Under the pieces are notes generated by a model that ran no database searches, had not been told where the DNA came from, and saw nothing but the letters and a program-made list of their open reading frames with translations. A DNA stretch of 64,000 bases from Lytechinus variegatus (taxonomy: Eukaryota > Echinodermata > Echinoidea > Temnopleuroida > Toxopneustidae). How positions within the stretch are numbered: position 1 is the stretch's first letter; every line of letters begins with the position of its first letter. The stretch lies in the NCBI RefSeq assembly GCF_018143015.1, contig NC_054741.1:59827197-59891196 (forward strand), in the 5' to 3' direction. This document shows, one piece after another, positions 55,471 to 64,000 of the stretch. The position numbers were made by a program, and so were the translations under genes.

Positions 55471-55576
55471 GTGGCCAAGTGAGCATGCATGTGCAAGTGC
55501 CTTTTTTTTCTCCGTGGGGGTATCATTTGTCTACGTCCATGCACGCACGTTGTGACATACATCCTAATCAAATTGG

Positions 55577-55745
55577 AGGTGCGGAGGTGCTGTGGCTCTT
55601 TGGATGGGTCTCCGGGCTTTGGACCATAAGGTCCGGGGTTCAAATCCCACCGCAGCACTCGTGTTCTTTGGCAAAGAGTTTATCTTCATTTGCGACTCTC
55701 CACCAAGGTGTAGTAAATGGGTACTCGTCATATTCTATTTTTATT
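55577..55745 (+). mobile_element. tRNA-derived SINE fragment
   Basis: 55587-55658 resembles a tRNA: ends GTGCTGT and GCAGCAC pair, an A-box-like TGGCTCTTTGGATGG and a perfect B box GGTTCAAATCC are present. The anticodon region (GGACC-ATAA-GGTCC) gives no proper 7-nt loop with U33, so it is not a working tRNA gene. The following CACTCGTGTTCTTTGGCAAA and GCGACTCTCCACCAAGGTGT are SINE body. Confidence 0.75.
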
Positions 55746-56633
55746 CATTTGACTTTGATCATACGAATTGACACAGCTTATCTTAATAATCCGTCTTTAC
55801 CTCTCTGTAAATAGGAATGTTGGGGTAAATGATAATCTTCATTTTTCGTTAATCTTTTCTAAAATATAATCATTCCATCATGGGTAGTAGTGAATTGAAT
55901 TACACTGATATATCTGTCATCGTTTTGTTCTTATGCAATCAAACTTGTTCACAGAATTAGTATTACCTTATAACAAGAGCAAGACAATATAGACAAAATG
56001 GCAGGCACAAACTCCAGAGAACCAGATCACAGCAATCATGATGCTAAAACGATATTTCGGTCTCCGTCGCACTGGTCACAACGAGTCTAGCCCCATCAAC
56101 GGTTATCCAAGAAATCATTGAGCAATGGACAGCGCGCGACGACGAATGTGAAGGCGACTGTCTTTGATCTTGTTGGAAGGGTCCGTGACTTTCAAAACCA
56201 AATTTCGACAATCCCACTGAAATCAAACTGAAAGTACACAACAATTAAATTTTATGGTACATTTGATATCAAAAGAATCTCCAATTTCCTTAACGATTTT
56301 ACCATTTAAGACATCAGATTTTTATTGGTGTAAAGGGCTGCACAGCGTCAATATCCACCTAAATAAGAAATGAAGTTTGAATCGTTTGCCACATGAAGAA
56401 GTTTAGATCGAATTCCTCTCCAGATGATTATTTTTCATTGCGGATATATAGAGAGCATCCATGTATAGCATCGATGTGAAAATCAGTTGAAAAGTTAAAT
56501 TATCCTTTCAATATAAGGGGCCGGGGTTGCTCGCACGTGATGTGTAATTTGATAATTTTAGATCATGATTAAAATATACACAAAAACGTAAAAAATACCA
56601 TCTGGTTGTGAGTTTTGCAAGGCTATCCCTTCA
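55746..56633. other. Intergenic, unrecognised
   Basis: No clear gene, RNA or transposon boundary. A moderately GC patch at 56040-56240 has an open frame on the minus strand that matches nothing recognised. Confidence 0.5.
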
Positions 56634-56641
56634 CTTTTGGC

Positions 56642-57163
56642 CCCGGGGGGCCACTTACATTGACGAGTGGATACCATGCGCGACCAAAAAAACACGTAAA
56701 AAGGATGTCCTTTTCACGATAGGGCACGTTACGTACGTAACGTGATAAGGGTGTCAAAAACACAAAAATAATGAAAAAAGGGTATCTATTTCGCTAGGAA
56801 AATTACGTGTTTAGGGTCGAATTTGCGGGGATGATAAAACAAAATTAAAATGTTTTATAAAGGATGTCCTTTTTGCCCCAACACTACGTGTTTAGAGTCC
56901 GATTTGCGCGAGGTGTAGAAGGTGGGGTCGTACTAAACCAAATAAGGTAAAGCCGACGACCGAAGGATCCGAACAATAAAACATTCCTGTACTTGTTTAG
57001 GGGTTCATTTCAGGGAATATTTGCCAAGAGTAAATCGTTTTGTTTCCAATACTTGTTAAGGGGTGCATTTTCAGAATATGGAAATTACGTGTTTAGGGTG
57101 CTTTTCGAGATCCCATGGTCGCGCATGGTATCCACTCGTGAATGGAAGTGGCCCCCCCCCGGG
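56642..57163. mobile_element. CCCGGG-ended MITE, copy 2 (inverted relative to copy 1)
   Basis: Perfect 8-bp duplication CTTTTGGC (56634-56641, 57164-57171). Ends CCCGGGGGGCCACTTACATT and inverted CCCGGGGGGGGGCCACTTCC. It shares the 20-bp palindrome at 56725-56744 with the copy at 25311-25855. Confidence 0.92.
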
Positions 57164-57644
57164 CTTTTGGCTCAGCCCCCTCCCCAAGTTTCAAAACCGT
57201 TTCGCGGCCATGTAGCTAATGCGAAAAATATAAAATCTGCACGTACAAGAAACATGCTTTATGTCGGTGCTTTTAATAGGTCCATCGTCTTATTGTCGAA
57301 TTCGACTTCGCCCCCATTATGTTTTTTAAGTGGTGAAAAAAGGCCAATAGAAGAAAAATAAAACAAACGTGAAGAAAAGAAAAGAGAAAAGAATAGCATT
57401 AAATTAGCAGTGTTACACTATATTCACTTATTCCGCACCTATTATACAACTGAGATGAAATAAGTTTGCCTTGCCCGCTTGCCCCCTATCAAAATACCAT
57501 TTCGCAGCCCTGATTGAGGCGAAATTTTCAGTGACATCTTTACCTTAAACTCCCCATTTCATCAAATGCTCACTAAAGCTGGAAGAATGTTCTCTATTCC
57601 TTTTAATAATCGCTTTGGAAGGTGGATGGAATGGGCCTTTAACA

Positions 57645-57778
57645 GGGGCCGCGGAACGGTTTTCAAAGTGGGGGGGGGGCTGACCATGCGAAAAATCACA
57701 ATCCTATGGTCATTTTTACTTTTTTGTACACGGTTTTGGAAAAAAGTGGGGGGCTGAAGCCACCCCCCCCCCCCCCCG
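57645..57778. mobile_element. Short G/C-run MITE (tentative)
   Basis: 134 bp starting GGGGCCGCGGAACGG with G runs (57670, 57747) and ending in a long C run. Flanks CTTTAACA (57637-57644) and CTTTAAAA (57779-57786) match at 7 of 8. The start resembles the end of the composite element's unit (GGCGCGCCGGAAC). The ends do not pair well. Confidence 0.4.
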
Positions 57779-58099
57779 CTTTAAAAGAGGGTCTTGTCTT
57801 TGGGAACATGAAATATCGGAATAAACAAGTCAATGTCACCGATAGAATGTGACTTCTGAACTCAGTCGGTACACCATGTTTTCAAACATGATATGTGATA
57901 TCACGACGTTGTTGGGTGCTCACATATAACTGCAGCCACACCTAAAACAATCGCGAGTATCATAACACTCGAAAGCTCAAGGGATCGTAAGGTGAGGATC
58001 GAATCTTTCAAATTCTGATCGTTCAGACTGCATGCTCAACGACGAAGTCGATCTCCGAATCCAGCATCCTGCGATCAATACCCGGGATCAAGATTCACC

Positions 58100-58211
58100 A
58101 TGGTTGTCAAGGTGTACGTGGATTACAGTTCGCAGCCTAGCCGCGCTATTCTCATCTTTCTCAAAAACACCAAAATCCCTTTCGAAATCGAAGAAGTAAA
58201 CCTGATGGAAG
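58100..58211 (+). CDS. GSTT1: Theta GST exon 1
   Basis: 112 nt from the ATG to ATGGAAG|GTAAGC, 37 codons plus one base. It contains the SQPSRAI glutathione-site region. Confidence 0.85.
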
Positions 58212-59685
58212 GTAAGCGCTACTGAATTCGAATTAATGGAAACCAATATGAAAACAGACCATGATCTCTCGTAAATGAACATTATCATACATAATGCTTT
58301 AGTTAAAGATGGGCGATCTCGAAACTGATCGCTGATTGAATGAATATTCTCCTTCTTTCTTGGACGCAAAAAATTTAGGGGGGAGGTGGGGATGGGGAGT
58401 CCCATGACAGCAAACACCACGTCGGTATTCTAGTGGGAGGGGGGGGGGGTGTCTTTAAGAGCAAATTGTTTCCTCCTTTCATGGTCGTAAAACTTCTCTT
58501 TTTTTGGGGGGGGGGTCCCATAAAGGCAAACCCCACGTCTGTATTCCAATGGGAAGGGGGTAGTCCTTAAGACCAAATTTTTAAGTAAGAAGCTTATTTT
58601 TTTTAATCTAGATAGAAATGTTTTTTAAAAAAATCCTGAAAATGAGCCATATTTTAGGGACTCTTATCGGATTCATTGTTACTTCCCTTTCATACACTTA
58701 TTTCAAATTTTAATTCCCCTTTCTTTTGCATGCTCTCCACATATTTTGCATCACATAATTCAGTAAAGAAAATTAACAAAAATAAAAAGAAAATTATAAG
58801 GGCGGTAAAATAAACTGGACACACCATATGTGCTTCGTTGCAGGGTGAGGGAAATTTTAAAAGATAATGCGATGTATAATAAACAGTAACATTTTTTTCG
58901 AAATGAATGGTTTTATTCAATAGCAATAGAAGTAATAAAAAAGTAAGAAAAAAATGTCAATGCTCATCATGCGTAATAGGATGACAATCACTACCATGAT
59001 GATGATCACCATTATTATTATTATTATTGCTACTACTATTACAATAATTTTAATTATTATTATTATTATTATTGTTATCATCATCATTGTTATTATTATC
59101 ATTATTATTACTATTACTGTTGTAATTATACTTGTCGTTTAGTTCATCATATTGAAATATTATGTTCGTTATCGGGGGGGGGGGGGGGTGACACAAGCCA
59201 CCCCCAACTAAAATATAAGGGGATATATCCCCTATTAATCTATGGCTTGGAAAACTTGGGGTGCTCGGGGCTGCGTGTGTTATTCTCCAAAGGCAGCACC
59301 CCCAGGTATTTTGGAAGATGTGAAAATAAATTGAAAAATGTAACCAAAATTAGTATATTTGTGATAAATGAATGATATTTAGAATTATAACAAAAAGCTT
59401 AATTGGATATTTTTTCTTTGCTAAAAACACAAAACAAACCAAACAAACAAAATACACTATCAATTTTTCAATATTGTTTAACATTCACAAAACAGCTAAT
59501 CGTTGATAAATAATGTGTTCATCCACGTATTTGTTCATCTTTCCATTTGTTAATTTTTTCTCTTACATTTATTAACATTGTGAATTATTTTGTTCAGGAG
59601 ACCATCAGAAACCTGAGTTTGTAAAAATAACTCCTCTCTGCACTGTACCAGCCATTCAAGATGGTGACTTCAGCATGGGCGAAAC
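58100..59685 (+). CDS. GSTT1: Theta-class glutathione S-transferase, first two coding exons (gene continues to the right)
   Basis: Cytosolic theta GSTs join glutathione to electrophiles or cleave sulfate and halide groups. The first 66 residues form the start of the thioredoxin-like N-terminal domain: VYVDYSSQPSRAILIFLK, then IPFEIEEVNLMEG, then TPLCTVPAIQDGDFSMGET. This matches vertebrate GSTT1 (YLDLLSQPCRAV, IPFELRIVDL, KKVPALKDGDF); the theta catalytic Ser corresponds to S11 of the SSQPSRA block. The family's cis-Pro before Ala-Leu/Ile is seen in VPAI. The ATG is in good context (ACCATGG). Exons 58100-58211 and 59598-59685 have GT-AG boundaries with matching phases (1, then 2). Exon 3 and the helical C-terminal domain are not seen; intron 2 runs at least 4.3 kb. 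The class is confident, the member number is not. Confidence 0.82.
58340..58600. repeat. ~120-bp duplicated G-run block in GST intron 1
   Basis: GGGGAGTCCCATGACAGCAA, then ACCACGTCGGTATTCTAGTG, recurs as GGGGTCCCATAAAGGCAAAC and CCACGTCTGTATTCCAATGG about 120 bp on. G runs of 9-12 end each copy. Confidence 0.75.
58985..59135. repeat. Imperfect (ATT)n/(ATC)n microsatellite
   Basis: About 150 bp of ATT, ATC and TTA triplets in GST intron 1. Long Ile-rich frames on both strands are artefacts. Confidence 0.9.
59598..59685 (+). CDS. GSTT1: Theta GST exon 2
   Basis: 88 nt between TGTTCAG|GAGACC and GAAAC|GTAAGT. Joined to exon 1 it reads LMEGDHQKPEFVKITPL and then CTVPAIQDGDF, ending in phase 2. 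Confidence 0.85.
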
Positions 59686-59786
59686 GTAAGTTAGTGTCCC
59701 TTGTGTTTAGCTTGAAGGAACAATCACATTATAATATTTCAGAATACATATTTGGGAATACTTATGTCATAGACTTTGTTGACACT

Positions 59787-60081
59787 GGCCCGTATTCTTA
59801 AGTCGGGTTTAACTTAGACTTTGGTCTAACTCTGTGCTAAAATTATGGTAAGCCAACGTTTCGAACTTTTGTTTACATTCATTTTTTTAATGATTCTCGT
59901 ATTATTCATTATGGTGGAGACAAATGTCATGCTTATTCTTCTCAGGCAGTTAATAATGTTTTGGGAGTCAAAATAACGAGCTGATACATTGAACCTGTAC
60001 TGTTGGAGATTTATGTAATGACATGGCTTTCCACAACTTGAAACCAGAGTTTAAATTAAACCCGACTTCAGAATACGGGCC
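59787..60081. mobile_element. MITE with GGCCCGTATTCT ends
   Basis: GGCCCGTATTCTTAAGTCGG at 59787 is inverted at the right end (CCGACTTCAGAATACGGGCC, ending 60081), with inner GTTTAACTTA / TAAATTAAAC also paired. No clear target duplication. It lies in GST intron 2. Confidence 0.75.
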
Positions 60082-60176
60082 TATTGAGTCATAAGTCAGC
60101 ATCGTGTGGATTGGATTAGCTGCAGCCTTTTCGATCATTTTCATCTCAAGTCTATTATTATTTGTATCTTTGTTAT

Positions 60177-61798
60177 CAGGGTGACCAGATTTCACCAAAT
60201 GAAATACGGGACAATTGACAAACAGAGATCAACAGAAAAGCCCACACACATTGTTAGACTTGTGAAAAAATATAAAGAATTGGAAGGAGGGTGAACGAAA
60301 GAATAAAGGAGAGAAAGAAAAGAAATGAATCGAGAAGGAAAGAAAATGAAGGGACAAAAAATAACAGAAAGTTAGAATAAAAAAAGGATGAAAGAAAGAA
60401 TAAAAGAGTTTAAAAAGGTTTCCGTCATTCTTTGAAATGAATATAGAAAGAAAGAAGGAAAGAAAGAAAGAAAGAAAGGAAGGGAAAATGAGTAAACGTG
60501 TGAAAGACAAAAATAAAGGATAGAATTAGAGGGGAAAAAAGTAAGAAAAAGGGGGAGGAAAGAAAGAATGGAGAAACAAAATATGTTTCCTTCATTCTTT
60601 GAAAGAAAGAAGAATACAGGAAGGGAGGGAGGAAGGAAGGGAAAGAAAGAAAGAATTAATAAGGGAAAATAAAGAAAGAGAGGGAGGGAAGAATGAAGGA
60701 AGGAGAGAACGAAAAAAAGAGAAAATAATGGAAGGAAAGAAAGAACGAAAAGAAACAGGAGAGGAAGAGAAAAGGAAGCCAAGGTAATTTTAAGGTTAGA
60801 AAGAATGAAGGAAATAAAAATGAAATTTGATAAAGAAGGAAAGTAAGAGAAAGAAGTAAAGAAAGAAAAATGAACAGAAAGCGAGAAAAAATGTTCAGGA
60901 AAGAAAGATAGGAAATAAAGATAGATGGAATGAAAAAGGGCAAGCAGGAAGGATAGGGTAGAAAAGAAAGAAAAGGGAAAACTTCAAGCAAACAAAAAAT
61001 ATCCAATCATCTACTAAAAATTATAAGGTTATTTGGTGTTTTTTTAATGTATTTCTAAAAATTTCGAAAAGTAAAATGTTTTAGAAATATATAAAATTTC
61101 AAAGTGAAACATTGTCAAACTTAAAAATTAGATGAAACATTACGGCATCCTACACACCAAGACTCCAAACGAAAGCTGAAACAATATATTTATTGATATA
61201 TATGTTATCTGGTGGCCCCTTTTATAAGCCTTGCTTCTCCGGGGTCACCTTACCATCATTGTAATTTCCATTCATTGTTGTTAATTTGTTTGTATTGTTT
61301 TTGTATTTGATGGTTAAACAATAAATTGAAAATTGAAATTGAATTGAAATCTATGAAAAGTCAAAATTGTTCCTCCGATTACATCTCCAAATCATTAATT
61401 TGAGAATCCATGATGTAATTATAGGAATTTCCCGCCGATTTTGTGAATATTTTGGTAGAACAACTGTTTATCATGTGAGATTATTTGCATCATTGAGAAT
61501 TTGCTCCGATCCTACATGCCTAGATAGTAGCCTGCCACACAAAGGCATGAGGCCAGTTCGTTTGCAATGTATTGGGTTAGCAAGAAAATCACTGTAGAAC
61601 TTGTAAAATATTAGTTATTGATTTAATTTGTGTCTCTGCTTCGTCATCTGTTGGTTATTCAATGAAAATTCGTCACTTTTAAATGTATTAACTACATTTT
61701 GTTCAATGTTCTGAAATACGGGACAAATAGGCGTCCCGGAAAAGGTTTGTCGGGACGCCGGGACAAAGGAGCAAAATACGGGACGTCTGGTCACCCTG
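60177..61798. mobile_element. Non-autonomous hAT element with a long purine tract
   Basis: Ends CAGGGTGACCAGATTTC and inverted CAGGGTGACCAGACGTC; a perfect 8-bp duplication TTTGTTAT flanks it (60169-60176, 61799-61806). Subterminal AAATACGGGAC words occur on both sides. It holds a 760-bp purine tract and, at about 61150-61345, what looks like a LINE 3' tail (GGTCACCTTACCATCATTGT, AATAAATTGAAAATTGAA). No transposase. It lies in GST intron 2. Confidence 0.9.
60230..60990 (+). repeat. Purine-rich (GAAA/GGAA)n tract
   Basis: About 760 bp of almost pure A/G on the plus strand, with AAAGAAAGAAAG and GGAAGGAAGG runs. Long Phe/Ser/Leu frames on the other strand are compositional. Confidence 0.92.
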
Positions 61799-61806
61799 TT
61801 TGTTAT

Positions 61807-62325
61807 GCCTATTATTGCCATTGTTATCACTTGTTATATTCCTTATATGCCCCCAGGAGGGGCCGTCAAAGAAATAAAATCATTGTCATTGTCATCAATT
61901 AGGCCTATATACATGTATTTGTCTTGTACGTTGTTGGTTCTATACCAACCATTCCCACTAGACAGAACACGGTGTTTGCCACAGTGTGGACACAATGTGA
62001 AATCACATTCAATGTTCATACTGTTAAATTTGAGCATTTGTGTACTTTTTCAATTGTGTAAATAATTCTACTGTTCTGAGACTGTACATGTTTAATATTG
62101 TAAATGCGATGCATGACTTGATAAATACCAATCATGGTAAAAATCTAGATACACTATTTTTTATGCGAGATTTCGAACTCCGTTTTACAAATTGCAATTG
62201 TATATGGGTCCATCAAATAGATGTGTTTCGTATGATTTTTAGTGCTGTGTCACACGAAGAGGTACCACGAGACCCTATGGGCAAACTGACATGTTAAAGA
62301 AAAAAAACCCATACATTTTCATAGG
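61807..62325. other. GST intron 2, unannotated
   Basis: Contains a possible LINE-type tail (AATAAAATCATTGTCATTGT near 61873). Nothing else recognised. Confidence 0.45.
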
Positions 62326-62329
62326 TGAG

Positions 62330-62700
62330 TTATCGGATGGAGTACCACTTGGTCTACTTATCACTTCGTCCAACTTCACATAGTCTAAACTCATTTCGTC
62401 TACAACCAGTTCGGCTAATATCCAATTCGTGTAATTCCAACTTGGTGTAACATCCTATTCGTCTCATTTCCATCTGGGCTAATAACCAGTTGGGCTAATT
62501 CTCACTTGGTCTATTGTCCAATTCGTCGAATTCCCTCTTGGTCTAATATACATTTCGTCTAATGACCACTTGGTCTAATAGCCAAATGGTCTAATGACCA
62601 CTTGGTCCAATTGCTAATGATCTAATGCACATTTGGGCTAATCGTCACTTGGTCTAATTTTCATTTGGTCTAATGTCCATTTATTCTAATAATATATCAT
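62330..62700. repeat. Degenerate ~19-20-bp tandem repeat
   Basis: About 18 drifting copies of ACTTGGTCTAATGTCCA (variants ATTTCGTCTAATGACC, CAGTTGGGCTAATTCTC). The same phrases form the foldback at 10347-10778. Confidence 0.85.
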
Positions 62701-64000
62701 AATTCATCATTATTTATTTGATCTAGAAATATGGTACGTAGTGGATAAATATCATACATCAGTTAATACATGTCGCCAGGATTCAGAGGGGTAGAGCTGG
62801 GGTGGGGCGAAAAAAAAACCCTCACCGTGAAGGACTATCGATGACGAGATAGTTGCTCATCAAATGAATCATTTTAATCAAATAGAATTCTTTTAATTAG
62901 GCCTTTATATCGATAATAGATGATGATGAAAACTATATCATACTCATCATTACATCATTGCATGCACATTTACAGAACAATAAGTTGGGGACCTCGTAGC
63001 TTATAATGGCCGAATGGCAGGGTTTCATCAGAATAATATTATGAAGAAAGGAACGAAACTATAATATTGTGTGGATACGTATCAAGTAAACATGTTTATG
63101 CCTCTGTTTAAATCATCGTTATGCACCATACGGACAATACTTGAACTTGATGGTAAAATAAGCAATAGCTATGTAGTTTGGGGGATTCCAAAAGTTACAA
63201 AGCCATCAGATCATGTAATTTTGTTATGAATATTTTAGGTATTTCAATAGCAAGTTTGGAGGCAAATAACAGACCAGTTTGATCCAGTTTGATCACACTA
63301 TACAGGTTTATTGGGTTAGCTGCGACAACATCACAGCGACCATCTTGGTAGAAGCCATATCTCATTCTGACGTAATAACATTACTACGCTTGCAAACCTT
63401 TATCAGTTATTACCACAGTAGTCATTAATCTTATATATCTTCTCATTCTGTATTTTGTTCTAATTCTTCTCCCCCTCCTTAAAATGGTTCGGCAGGAAAA
63501 TGCCTTAAATGAGGGCATAATGCCTTAAATTCCTTAAATGAGGATGAGGGCAAAATCATGAATCTTGATCGGCCGAAAAGTCGAAAGAACGGTAGTCAGT
63601 CAAACACTGATATATTTTGTTGTATATTAAAACAACATTCATTGAATGACATTTTATGGTGTGGTTTTTTTAGTGTAGCCTCTTATACTACAGTAGAAGT
63701 CGGTACAAGTAGGCCTATACTGAAACATAATTAAACAATAATAGGTCTAAAATATAATACAAGTAATTCACTGCAACAACTTAGAAAACATGAGAAACTG
63801 GGAATGATTCTAAATAAAAATCAGGGAATTTTTAAACTTCATCAGAAAAAAATCAGGGATTTTTGTTTTCTTGAAATACTGGGAACCCTGATTGACTATC
63901 TACAGTAGATCGTATAGACCTACATAGATGTGGATAAATAAAATTCTTACTTGTTTCACCTCTGTAATCGTTTATCAGCATTCTTTTACAGAAAATTTTA
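62701..64000. other. GST intron 2, right part
   Basis: No exon, RNA gene or transposon ends recognised. A TTTTACAG acceptor-like site near 63983 is too close to the edge to judge. Confidence 0.45.

Noticed and set aside
55587..55658. Possible functional tRNA gene
   Set aside because: Acceptor ends pair and the B box is perfect, but there is no proper anticodon loop with U33; a SINE-like body follows.
58917..59142. Ile/Met-rich open frames on both strands
   Set aside because: Product of an ATT/ATC microsatellite.
60229..61006. Phe/Ser/Leu-rich minus-strand frames
   Set aside because: Product of a purine-rich tract within a hAT element.
63983..64000. Possible exon 3 of the theta GST after TTTTACAG
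   Set aside because: Only nine bases follow, and the reading after phase 2 does not start like the expected theta GST exon.

Overview
The window is animal genomic DNA: short coding exons with GT-AG boundaries, long AT-rich introns, tRNA-derived SINEs, LINE fragments and many cut-and-paste DNA transposon relics. The repeat types (hAT ends reading CAGTGGCGTA followed by long G runs, CR1/L2-like and Tx1-like LINEs) and the protein sequences suggest a marine deuterostome invertebrate, most likely a sea urchin. The species is inferred, not proven.

Left third (1-25070, minus strand): the 5' part of a Rabaptin-5 (RABEP1) orthologue. Ten coding exons with compatible phases give about 507 residues, and the gene runs off the left edge. 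Its introns hold several DNA transposons. One landed 13 nt from a splice donor, and there is a tandem array in which the acceptor and first part of one exon are repeated five extra times.

Middle (25.2-36.7 kb): almost entirely mobile DNA. It holds nested MITEs with perfect 8-bp target duplications and a pair of hAT relics carrying spaced GCGAGCGCGAAGCGCGAGCT-like motifs. A 6.9-kb composite element (28392-35331) is built from several direct and inverted copies of one 2.1-kb hAT-like unit, with one 8-bp target duplication around the whole.

Right-centre (36.7-55.5 kb): three tandem copies of a 4.7-8.7 kb unit, each carrying one intact single-exon gene for a 185-residue MAPEG-domain membrane protein (TMEM79-like). 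Units differ by transposon insertions that are empty in one copy and filled in others, so part of the duplication order can be read. Unit 1 is enlarged by a Tx1-like LINE with a twin-primed (inverted) 5' part.

Right end (55.5-64 kb): a tRNA-derived repeat, more MITEs, and the first two coding exons of a plus-strand theta-class glutathione S-transferase whose second intron runs to the window edge and contains a hAT relic with a long purine-rich tract.

The three host gene families (endosome tethering, MAPEG membrane protein, GST) show no sign of working together; they are ordinary neighbours separated by transposon-rich DNA. No CRISPR array, operon or prokaryotic feature was seen.
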